Translations under genes and position numbers: made by a program | Source of the DNA: Neisseria gonorrhoeae | GTDB taxonomy: Bacteria; Pseudomonadota; Gammaproteobacteria; Burkholderiales; Neisseriaceae | Reading direction: 5' to 3' | Assembly (NCBI RefSeq): GCF_003315235.1 | Contig: NZ_QNRU01000006.1 | Coordinates: 1-64,000 of the forward strand | DNA: 64,000 nt | In this document: in pieces, positions 57,340 to 64,000 of the stretch | Position numbering within the stretch: the first letter of the stretch is position 1 | Layout: each line of letters opens with the position of its first letter | Notes under the pieces: model-generated | Told to the model about the DNA's origin: nothing | The model's input: only the letters and a program-made list of their open reading frames with translations | Database searches by the model: none

Positions 57340-57687
57340 ATGAGAGAATTGACCATGAACGAAATGACCGCTGTTTTCGGCGGCACAGAAGGTACTTGGG
57401 GGCACAGGGGCAGAGTCTCCGGAGAATGGGTCGGAAGCAAGGTCGGCGGCGCTTTAGGGTCGTTTGCCGGAGCATTCACGGGAATGGCGGGCGGCGCATT
57501 GGTAACAGGCGGAAATCCTGCCGGAATTGCCATCGGCGGCGCAGGCGGCGGATGGGTAGGAGCTGAGGGCGGTTCTGCATTGGGTGGGCATATCGGCGGT
57601 TTTGCCGGTGCAAAATGGGGAAAAATGATCGACAGGCGCAACTGCCAATGCGGAGAAGACTGCCATTGTGACCCGTGCAACTGTTGA
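57340..57687 (+). CDS. Double-glycine-leader peptide B with Gly-rich core and Cys-rich tail
   Basis: A 115-residue precursor. The leader MRELTMNEMTAVFGG (cleavage after Gly15) suits a C39 peptidase. The core of about 100 residues is glycine/alanine-rich with many GxxxG-type spacings (SKVGGALGSFAGAFTGMAGG, GGAGGGWVGAEGG), typical of membrane-inserting bacteriocins. It ends with six cysteines in NCQCGEDCHCDPCNC. The tail could form disulfides, bind metal or be modified. The frame is intact, with AAAGGAG before the start. It is followed by a small membrane protein gene. Confidence 0.8.
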   Translation: MRELTMNEMTAVFGGTEGTWGHRGRVSGEWVGSKVGGALGSFAGAFTGMAGGALVTGGNPAGIAIGGAGGGWVGAEGGSALGGHIGGFAGAKWGKMIDRRNCQCGEDCHCDPCNC

Positions 57688-57700
57688 TCGGGAGTTTGAA

Positions 57701-57916
57701 ATGGATTTCGCACATTACCTGAAACACTGGAAAGCCGCTGTGCTGATTTATCTTGCCATCAGCATCCTGACCGACATCCTTTGCTATTTTTTAAACTTCG
57801 ACGGTGTGTTTTACAAAGGCAGGTTTTTTTCGGTTACCGTCGCAGGACCTGTAGGGGCTTTGTCTTTTTTTACGTATCTGCTGTATTTGAAACGCGAGGA
57901 AAACCGGTCGCATTGA
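57701..57916 (+). CDS. Small two-helix membrane protein, candidate immunity to peptide B
   Basis: A 71-residue protein beginning MDFAHYLKHWKAAVLIYLA, with two hydrophobic segments (about 12-29 and 45-63) and a basic tail (LKREENRSH). It starts 13 bases after the peptide B stop with a GGGAG ribosome site; an upstream in-frame ATG inside peptide B is unlikely. Position and size parallel the membrane protein next to peptide A, although the sequences differ. No recognised family. Confidence 0.6.
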   Translation: MDFAHYLKHWKAAVLIYLAISILTDILCYFLNFDGVFYKGRFFSVTVAGPVGALSFFTYLLYLKREENRSH

Positions 57917-57934
57917 AAGCCAATATGGGGCTGC

Positions 57935-57963
57935 AGGCCGTCTGAAACCTTTTCAGACGGCCT
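57935..57963. terminator. DUS-pair hairpin of the resident AG type
   Basis: AGGCCGTCTGAA and its inverse with a 5-base loop, followed by TTTCC. This is the only canonical GCC-type pair inside the island. Confidence 0.7.
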
Positions 57964-58017
57964 TTCCAAACCATTCCCGTCTTCCCATCTCTCTTTTCTG
58001 ATTCAACAAGGAAATCT

Positions 58018-60102
58018 ATGGATTATCTGCAAAACCTGTCTTTGGGCTTGACAAAAAAGCTGCCCGTTATACTGCAAACAGAAGTAGCGGAGTGTGGCTT
58101 GGCATGTCTAGCGGCCGTGGCCGGATTTTATGGTTTCTATACGGATTTGCGCGCACTGCGTTCAAAATACTGTCTGTCACTTAAGGGTGCGAATTTGGCA
58201 GATATTGTTCGTTTTGCTGATGATATGGGGCTGACGGGACGGGCGTTGAGGCTGGATTTAGACGAATTGGGCAGTTTGCGCCTGCCCTGTATTCTACATT
58301 GGGATTTGAATCATTTTGTGGTGCTGGAATCGGTATCTTCGGACGGGGCTGCCGTCATGGATCCGGCTTCGGGACGACGCAAAGTCAAGACGGAGGAAAT
58401 ATCGCGCAAGTTTACGGGAATTGCTTTGGAACTGTGACCAAACACGCGTTTCGAGGCAGGGGAAGAAAAGCAGGAAATCCGCATCCTACCCATGTTGCGC
58501 GGGATTTCTGGGCTGGGGCGGACATTGTTTCAGCTTTTGGCTTTGGCAGCAGCAATGGAAGTGTTTGCTTTGGTGTCGCCGTTTTTTATGCAATGGGTCA
58601 TCGACCATGTAGTGGTAACGGGCGATCGTAATCTGTTAGCGACGCTGGCTTTGGGCTTTACCTTGCTACTTCTGGTACAAAATACGGTGTCTGTCATGCA
58701 GGGCTGGTTGGGCATGCATTTTTCAACGACGTTAAATGTTCAGTGGAAATCAAACGTTTTCAAACGTTTGATAGATTTGCCTACAGATTATTTCGCTAAA
58801 CGGCATTTGGGCGATGTGGTATCGCGCTTCGGGGCGGTGGATAGTATTCAGGGAACTCTGACTTCAACGTTTTTCGTGTTGGTTTTAAACAGCCTAACGG
58901 CTGTTTTTACTTTTGTGCTAATGATAGTGTACAGCCCGATACTGACAGGTTTGGTTGCAGCGACACTGGTAGTTTATATCGCAGTCCGTTGGGTAGCCTA
59001 TTATCCGTTGCGACGGGCGACGGAGGAAAACATCATCCATGCTGCCAAACAAAGCAGCTATTTTATGGAAACGGTACGCGGTATCCGAGCAGTCAAGCAA
59101 TTTGGTAAAGGTCCTCAACGATATTCTGCATGGATGGGGCTGCTGGTGGATACGGTTAATACGGGACTGACGGTGCAGAAACTGGGAATTTGGTTCGGCT
59201 TGGCAAACAAGCTGCTTTTCGGTTTGGCAAATATTTTGATTATTTACTTAGCTGCGGGCATGGTATTGGACGGCGTCTTTACCGTCGGCGTACTAATGGC
59301 TTTTTTGGCTTATAAGGGACAGTTTGAAGGACGTATTGGCTCGCTGGTCGATCAGTTTGTGCAAATTAAAATGCTGTCACTTCATGCGGAACGGTTAGCT
59401 GACACCGTATTGAATGAAACAGAATCGGAAGCTACGCCGGATGTAGGCATTCCTGATATTTCAGACGACATCGAAATCTCAGTGGAAAATGTTTCTTTCC
59501 GTTATGCCGATAACGAGCCATATGTTTTACAAAACGTCAGCTTCAAGATCGGACGTGGTGAATCGCTTGCGTTAATCGGACGATCGGGCTGCGGTAAATC
59601 GACACTTTTGGATATTTTAAGCGGCAATCTACCTCCCGAATCAGGCAAAGTCATGATAAATGGACACGACATTTACAGCTTACCGCCACGTTTTATCCGC
59701 AATTTGAGTGCGATGGTCAGGCAGGATGATGTTTTATTTGCTGGCTCAATTGCAGAGAATATCTGTTTTTTCGATACAGAACCGGATAGAGGAAAAATCG
59801 AACATTGCGCCTGCCTTGCTATGATTCGCGAAGAAATCTCCGCCATGCCTATGGGCTATGAAACCTTGATCGGCGATATGGGCAGCGCACTGTCAGGCGG
59901 ACAAAAACAACGTATCGTATTGGCGCGGGCCTTATATTGCGAACCGAAAATCCTATTTTTAGATGAAGCGGCCAGTCATTTGGATATTGCCAATGAAAAA
60001 GCAGTCAATGCAAACTTGAATGGCTTGTCTATTATAAAAATTATGGCGGCACACAGAAAGGAAACGGTGGAATCAGCAGATAGGAAAATGTCTTTAGGAT
60101 AA
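58018..60102 (+). pseudogene. C39-peptidase ABC exporter interrupted by one in-frame stop
   Basis: A 694-codon reading frame for a peptidase-containing ABC transporter with a single TGA at codon 140 (58435-58437). Residues 1-139 are a complete C39 protease: Gln20, Cys26 in EVAECGLACLA, His99 in LNHFVVLE, Asp115 in MDPASGRR. The frame resumes PNTRFEAGEEKQEIRILPML, then a six-helix membrane domain and a nucleotide-binding domain with Walker A LIGRSGCGKST, signature LSGGQKQR, Walker B ILFLDEAASHLD and H-loop AAHR. TGG to TGA is the likely change. Separate translation of the exporter from the ATG at 58492 is possible but unproven. It would cleave and export the two peptides. Confidence 0.88.
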
Positions 60103-60122
60103 AAATACAGTTTCAAAAATAC

Positions 60123-61349
60123 TCAAGACTGCTGCTGTTTTTTCGCCTGAGCGTCAAACTCCGCCAGCGTCATGTTTAAAGTCTGCAAACACGGCGTCAT
60201 TACCGTATCGACAGCTTGGTTCACATGATCCCTTTCCACAGGCAACGGGCGGTACACGAAGAGCTTGAAGAGTTCGCTCAACTCAATCGAATCCGCCCCC
60301 GTTTTCAAAACCCAGCCCTGTCTGCCGGAATAGATGTAGCCGTGCCGCGCCAGCTTTTCCAAAAGCTCGCCCAACTCGTCGTAGCCCATGTTGATATGCC
60401 GTCTGAACTCGGGTACGGGCAGGGCTTTGCCTTCTTTTTGCGCCGCATCCAGAAGCAGCAGGATTTTCAACACGTCGTCAAACCGTCCGCGCGAGTCGAA
60501 GCCCCTGCGGAACGCCTCGCCCTGCCAGTAGGACAGTGAAGAAGTCAACACCGCCCCGCCCAAGACCAGCGTCCACAGCAGGTTTAACCACAGCAGGAAA
60601 AACGGCACGGCGGCAAATGCGCCGTAAATCGAGCGGTAGCCGTCGAAATTGCCCATATACCAGGTGAACAGGAAACGTGCCGTCTCCAGGCAGAATGCCG
60701 TAATCAAAGCTCCGACAAACGCCTGCCGGGCGGGCACGAAGCGGTTGGGCACGAAGCGGTACAGCCCCCACAGCAAAAGCGTCATGAAGGTCAGCGTCGC
60801 CGCCGTCTTCAACGCGTCCGCCCATTGTTGCGCTCCGGAGGAGAGTACGGAGTCTTGAACCGACCCGACCATAAAGGAAATGCCCACACCCAAAGACAAA
60901 GGCCCGAAAGTCAGCAACGCCCAATAAACGAGGAACTGCATCATCCAGGGGCGTTGCGTGTTAACCCGCCAGATGCGGTTGAACGCATTGTCTATCGTCC
61001 GAATCAGCATCAGCGAGGTTACGACCAGCATCACGCTGCCGATGGCGGTCAGCCGGTTTGCCTGATCGCGGAATGCGTCGATATAGTCGAACACCATATC
61101 CGCGCCCTGCGGCACAATGGTTTGGTTGACGAAGGAGACGAACGAATCCGACCAGCGGTCGAACACGGGGAAAATCGAAGCGACCGCGACCATTACGGTC
61201 AGTACGGGGACGAGTGCCAGCAGTGTCGTAAACGTCATGCTCGCCGCTGCCTGCGGTACGCGCTCTTCACTGAAACGGCGGATGACGAACCATGCAAATG
61301 CACAGATTTTATTGTCCGCCAAACCTTGCCAACGTTGTAAAAAGGTCAT
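60123..61349 (-). CDS. YihY/UPF0761 family inner-membrane protein
   Basis: A 408-residue membrane protein long annotated as ribonuclease BN, although that activity belongs to another protein in E. coli. Conserved features are AFAWFVIRRFSEERVPQAAA, SMTFTTLLALVPVLTVM, DNAFNRIWRVNTQRPW and FLLWLNLLWTLVLGGAVL, with about six membrane helices. After residue 300 there is a cytosolic tail with [20 protein letters not shown] and VYRPLPVERDH, which is echoed in the small secreted protein at 53538-53831. The function is unknown. It converges with the island exporter gene. Confidence 0.88.
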   Translation of the reverse strand: MTFLQRWQGLADNKICAFAWFVIRRFSEERVPQAAASMTFTTLLALVPVLTVMVAVASIFPVFDRWSDSFVSFVNQTIVPQGADMVFDYIDAFRDQANRLTAIGSVMLVVTSLMLIRTIDNAFNRIWRVNTQRPWMMQFLVYWALLTFGPLSLGVGISFMVGSVQDSVLSSGAQQWADALKTAATLTFMTLLLWGLYRFVPNRFVPARQAFVGALITAFCLETARFLFTWYMGNFDGYRSIYGAFAAVPFFLLWLNLLWTLVLGGAVLTSSLSYWQGEAFRRGFDSRGRFDDVLKILLLLDAAQKEGKALPVPEFRRHINMGYDELGELLEKLARHGYIYSGRQGWVLKTGADSIELSELFKLFVYRPLPVERDHVNQAVDTVMTPCLQTLNMTLAEFDAQAKKQQQS

Positions 61350-61447
61350 AATCTCTTACCAGGTTTCATGTTTTCAAACTGTTTCAGACGGCATCTGGAC
61401 AACCGTTATGCCGTCTGAACACCAAACTATTTTAACGGAATCCGCCC

Positions 61448-61730
61448 ATGAACCCAAATCCCCTCAAAATCCTCGTCCTCTACTATTCCCAAAACGGCAG
61501 CACCCGCAATCCCGCACGCCGAATCACTCGCGGCATCGACAGCGTTGAAGGTTGCGAAGCCGTATTGCGCACCGTCCCCAAAGTGTCCGCCGTCTGCGAA
61601 GCCGTCAAAAAAGATATTCCCGACAGCGGCTCCCGTCCTGACCGCCGAAGAAAACAATATCGCCTTCGCACAAGGCAGACGCTTGGCGGAACTCGCCGTC
61701 AAGTCGGCATACGCCGCGTGTTCAGACGGC
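61448..61730 (+). pseudogene. WrbA-like flavodoxin remnant with an internal deletion
   Basis: The N-terminus LKILVLYYSQNGSTRNPARR is the FMN-binding start of a WrbA-type NAD(P)H:quinone oxidoreductase, continuing to VSAVCEAVKKDIPDSGS near 61630. At that point another frame carries what should be the C-terminus (LTAEENNIAFAQGRRLAELA). The central 100 or so residues are absent, so a deletion with a frame change has destroyed the gene. Intact WrbA is about 200 residues. Confidence 0.75.
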
Positions 61731-61836
61731 ATGGCGTTCAGATGCCGTCTGAACGCGTTTGCCTGTATAATCCGCGTCTTTACTGTCCAACTTCGCGGTT
61801 CGCAAACCTCCCGCGTTACCAAAACTAGGATTCGAT

Positions 61837-62496
61837 ATGTCAAACCAAAAAGCCTTGGTCATCTTCTCGGGCGGTCAGGATTCGACCACCTGCCTGATTC
61901 AGGCAATCCAAACCTACGGGCGCGAAAACGTCCAAGCCATTACCTTCCGATACGGGCAACGCCATGCCGTCGAGCTGGAACGCGCAGAGTGGATCGCGCA
62001 GGATTTGGGCGTCAAACAAACCGTACTCGACTTGAGCCTGATGCGGCAGATTACGCACAATGCCCTGATGGACGATACCGCCGCCATCGAAACCGCCGAC
62101 AACGGCGTTCCCAATACCTTTGTGGACGGGCGTAACGCGCTTTTCCTGCTTTACGCCGCCATTTTTGCCAAAGGGCAGGGTATCCGGCACATCATCGCGG
62201 GCGTGTGCGAAACCGATTTTTCGGGCTATCCCGACTGCCGCGGCGTGTTCGTCAAATCCATGAACGTTACCCTTAATCTGGCGATGGACTACGATTTTCA
62301 AATCCAGACGCCGCTGATGTACCTGACCAAGGCGCAAACGTGGGCGTTGGCGGACGAAATGGGCGTGTTGGACTACATCCGCGAACAGACCCACACCTGC
62401 TACAAGGGTATCGTCGGCGGCTGCCGCGAATGCCCGAGCTGTATCTTGCGCGAACGCGGGCTGGCGGAATGTCTGGAAAGTAAAAAGGCCGTCTGA
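61837..62496 (+). CDS. queC: 7-cyano-7-deazaguanine synthase
   Basis: A 219-residue ATP-pyrophosphatase. The PP-loop is [10 protein letters not shown] at residues 10-19, and the C-terminal zinc cluster is [15 protein letters not shown]. It converts 7-carboxy-7-deazaguanine to preQ0 on the queuosine pathway. It ends in a DUS (KKAV stop). The queuosine enzyme QueD is encoded 630 bases downstream. Confidence 0.96.
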   Translation: MSNQKALVIFSGGQDSTTCLIQAIQTYGRENVQAITFRYGQRHAVELERAEWIAQDLGVKQTVLDLSLMRQITHNALMDDTAAIETADNGVPNTFVDGRNALFLLYAAIFAKGQGIRHIIAGVCETDFSGYPDCRGVFVKSMNVTLNLAMDYDFQIQTPLMYLTKAQTWALADEMGVLDYIREQTHTCYKGIVGGCRECPSCILRERGLAECLESKKAV

Positions 62497-62523
62497 ACGC
62501 GCGCAAAGCACAAGGAATACGAT

Positions 62524-63039
62524 ATGCCCAAGCTCCATATGTTTTACCTCGGCGGCAATGCCGGCCGGTCGAATATCGAAGTGCACGACATCCAATTTGC
62601 CGTGTGCGACGACTACCGCGAAGCCGTCCCCGCACTCAAAGCCGCGTGGTTCGGCGATACGGACAAAATCCACATCGACGGTTGGCAGGTTGTCGAATGG
62701 GCGGACGGTTACGACATCGCCGTATCCGAAACGCCCAAAACGAAAATGCCGCCTGAAAACGCTCCGCGCCTGTATTTTGCCAATGTCGGCGGCTATCGCG
62801 CGGGGCAGCTTGCCGAGGCGCACGCGTTCGGGCTGTTCGCCGCCGCCATGCCTGCCGAAGCCAAACAAAAAGCCCTGCAAACCCTGTTGACCGACTATGT
62901 TCGGCAGCATAAAGACAACTTGAAAGACGTGGACAACCTGCTTGCGCTCGAGCACATCGGCAATTTCCATATCCGCCTGACCCCGAATCCGCACGGCAAA
63001 CCCGCCGAAATCGGCTTTCAAGGCTATTTGCCCATTTGA
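62524..63039 (+). CDS. DUF1543 domain protein
   Basis: A 171-residue protein with the family signature MFYLGGNAGRSNIEVHDIQF near the N-terminus and WFGDTDKIHIDGWQVVEWAD, then a second half-repeat (LYFANVGGYRAGQ). No catalytic motif is evident. It lies between queC and queD, 27 bases after queC and 87 before queD, on the same strand, so it may be co-transcribed with the queuosine genes. Confidence 0.8.
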   Translation: MPKLHMFYLGGNAGRSNIEVHDIQFAVCDDYREAVPALKAAWFGDTDKIHIDGWQVVEWADGYDIAVSETPKTKMPPENAPRLYFANVGGYRAGQLAEAHAFGLFAAAMPAEAKQKALQTLLTDYVRQHKDNLKDVDNLLALEHIGNFHIRLTPNPHGKPAEIGFQGYLPI

Positions 63040-63126
63040 AGCAGCGGATATGTTTCCACGCAAAACGACACATCAAGCCACCCTCCGGGCGGAAAGCGGC
63101 GGGGTTTTCACTGAAAAGGAATCGGG

Positions 63127-63549
63127 ATGAAAATTACCAAGATATTTACCTTCGACTCCTCGCATATGCTCGACGGGCATGACGGCAAATGCCAAAACCT
63201 GCACGGGCATACCTACAAACTCGAAATCACCGTTTCAGACGGCACCATCAAAGGCGGAGCGAAAGACGGTATGGTGATGGACTTTACCGACTTGAAAGCC
63301 ATTGTGAAACAACACATTACCGACCATTTCGACCACGCCTTCATCTACCACGGCGGCAATGGCCGCGAATCTCAAATCGCCGCGCTCTTGGAGGGCTGGA
63401 ACATGAAAACCCTGCGCCTGCCCTGCCGCACCACTGCCGAAAATATGGCGGTTGAAATGTACGGACGTTTGAAAAACGCGGGGCTGAACGTGTGCCGCGT
63501 CAAATTGTGGGAAACGCCGACATCGTGCGCGGAGTATGAAGGGGAGTAG
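63127..63549 (+). CDS. queD: 6-carboxy-5,6,7,8-tetrahydropterin synthase
   Basis: A 140-residue protein of the PTPS fold. Zinc ligands are His13, His26 and His28, and the nucleophile is Cys22 (GKCQNLHGHTYKL). DFTDLKAIVKQHITDHFDHA and the C-terminal Glu region (KLWETPTSCAEY) complete the active site. It makes carboxytetrahydropterin from dihydroneopterin triphosphate for queuosine. Confidence 0.95.
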   Translation: MKITKIFTFDSSHMLDGHDGKCQNLHGHTYKLEITVSDGTIKGGAKDGMVMDFTDLKAIVKQHITDHFDHAFIYHGGNGRESQIAALLEGWNMKTLRLPCRTTAENMAVEMYGRLKNAGLNVCRVKLWETPTSCAEYEGE

Positions 63550-63574
63550 GGAAAATCTTGAACGTATCGATATA

Positions 63575-63732
63575 GTAAATTCAAATAAGACATGCCCAAC
63601 CGCGTCATTCCCGCGCAGGCGGGAATCCAGACCTTGATTTATCAGGAATATTTAAAAATTGCAGCAATTCCAAATCTCTGGATTCCCGCCTGCGCGGGAA
63701 TGACAGTGTGGAGCGTCCTTATTTGAATTTAC
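63575..63732. repeat. Inverted-repeat element with a dRS3 pair inside
   Basis: GTAAATTCAAATAAG (63575-63589) and its perfect 15-bp inverse CTTATTTGAATTTAC (63718-63732) bound a 158-bp unit. Inside are two facing dRS3 palindromes at about 63604 and 63681. The length and nested structure suggest a miniature mobile element different from the Correia type. Confidence 0.7.
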
Positions 63733-63814
63733 CGCAAAGCGGTTTTTCTCCTGTGCGGATTCTCCGTTCTTCAGACGGCATTCCATACCGACACACCCAT
63801 TAAAAGGAACACCC

Positions 63815-64000
63815 ATGAAACTCCTCTCCACCATTCTCGTCCTCCTCGTCGCCGCCGAACATTTCTACATCGCCTGGCTGGAAATGACGCAGATTCCCAG
63901 CGAAAAAGCGGCGGAAACGTTCAAGCTGCCTTATGAATTTATGGAACAAAAGCAAGTGCAGACCCTGTTCGGCAACCAAGGGCTGTATAACGGCTTTCTC
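63815..64000 (+). CDS. DUF1304 family membrane protein (partial, runs off the window)
   Basis: The first 62 codons only. MKLLSTILVLLVAAEHFYIA is a hydrophobic segment with the conserved AxEH, followed by WLEMTQIPSEKAAETFKLP and LFGNQGLYNGFL, which are characteristic of the small four-helix DUF1304 proteins. AAAGGAA lies upstream of the start. Function unknown. Confidence 0.8.
   Translation, partial: MKLLSTILVLLVAAEHFYIAWLEMTQIPSEKAAETFKLPYEFMEQKQVQTLFGNQGLYNGFL

Overview
The window is chromosomal DNA of a Neisseria species, almost certainly from the meningococcus / gonococcus / N. lactamica group. The evidence is the very dense 10-mer DNA uptake sequence GCCGTCTGAA (usually as the AT-DUS ATGCCGTCTGAA, often as inverted pairs acting as terminators), four Correia repeat-enclosed elements (CREE, about 155 bp), blocks of dRS3-type repeats (neisserial intergenic mosaic elements, NIME), and recognisable neisserial genes: pilMNOPQ-ponA, the pgl protein-glycosylation locus, PBP3 (dacB) and the ccsBA-cytochrome c4 block. 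I cannot decide the species from sequence alone.

Layout: 1-3.4 kb holds an insertion-sequence tail, a HAD phosphatase and a decayed siderophore module (TonB receptor with an internal deletion plus a frameshifted esterase). 3.4-10.3 kb holds dnaE, two small overlapping genes, a PHP phosphoesterase and avtA. 10.4-18.5 kb is the pgl locus read on the minus strand: flippase pglF, a glycosyltransferase switched off by an 8-base homopolymer, a second glycosyltransferase, then pglB, pglC and pglD. 18.7-23.6 kb holds ribD, nrdR, a class II glutamine amidotransferase, aroB and aroK. After a repeat-filled 1.27-kb gap come pilM-N-O-P-Q (minus) and divergent ponA (30.2-32.6 kb). 32.7-42.7 kb holds engB, cytochrome c4, ccsB-ccsA, tsaD, an LpxL-type acyltransferase, a probable structured small RNA, metK and dacB. 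42.8-53.8 kb holds a flavin reductase with a Fur-like site, a CitMHS permease, a two-component system broken in both genes, rng, grxC, secB, recG, argC and a small secreted protein.

53.9-60.1 kb is the most unusual part. It is an AT-richer accessory island carrying a JmjC-type Fe(II)/2-oxoglutarate oxygenase, two double-glycine-leader peptides each next to a small two-helix membrane protein (candidate immunity), an HlyD-type adaptor and a C39-peptidase ABC exporter. This looks like a bacteriocin or modified-microcin system. Its uptake sequences are mostly of a different dialect (GTCGTCTGAA), pointing to transfer from an N. mucosa-like donor. In this copy the exporter has one in-frame stop and the first peptide has a one-base frameshift. 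The island lies between yihY and a small secreted protein whose second half resembles the YihY C-terminus. The window ends with a deleted wrbA remnant, queC, a DUF1543 protein, queD and a partial DUF1304 gene.

No tRNA, rRNA, CRISPR array or prophage was seen. Function assignments come from motif recognition only; no database search was run.
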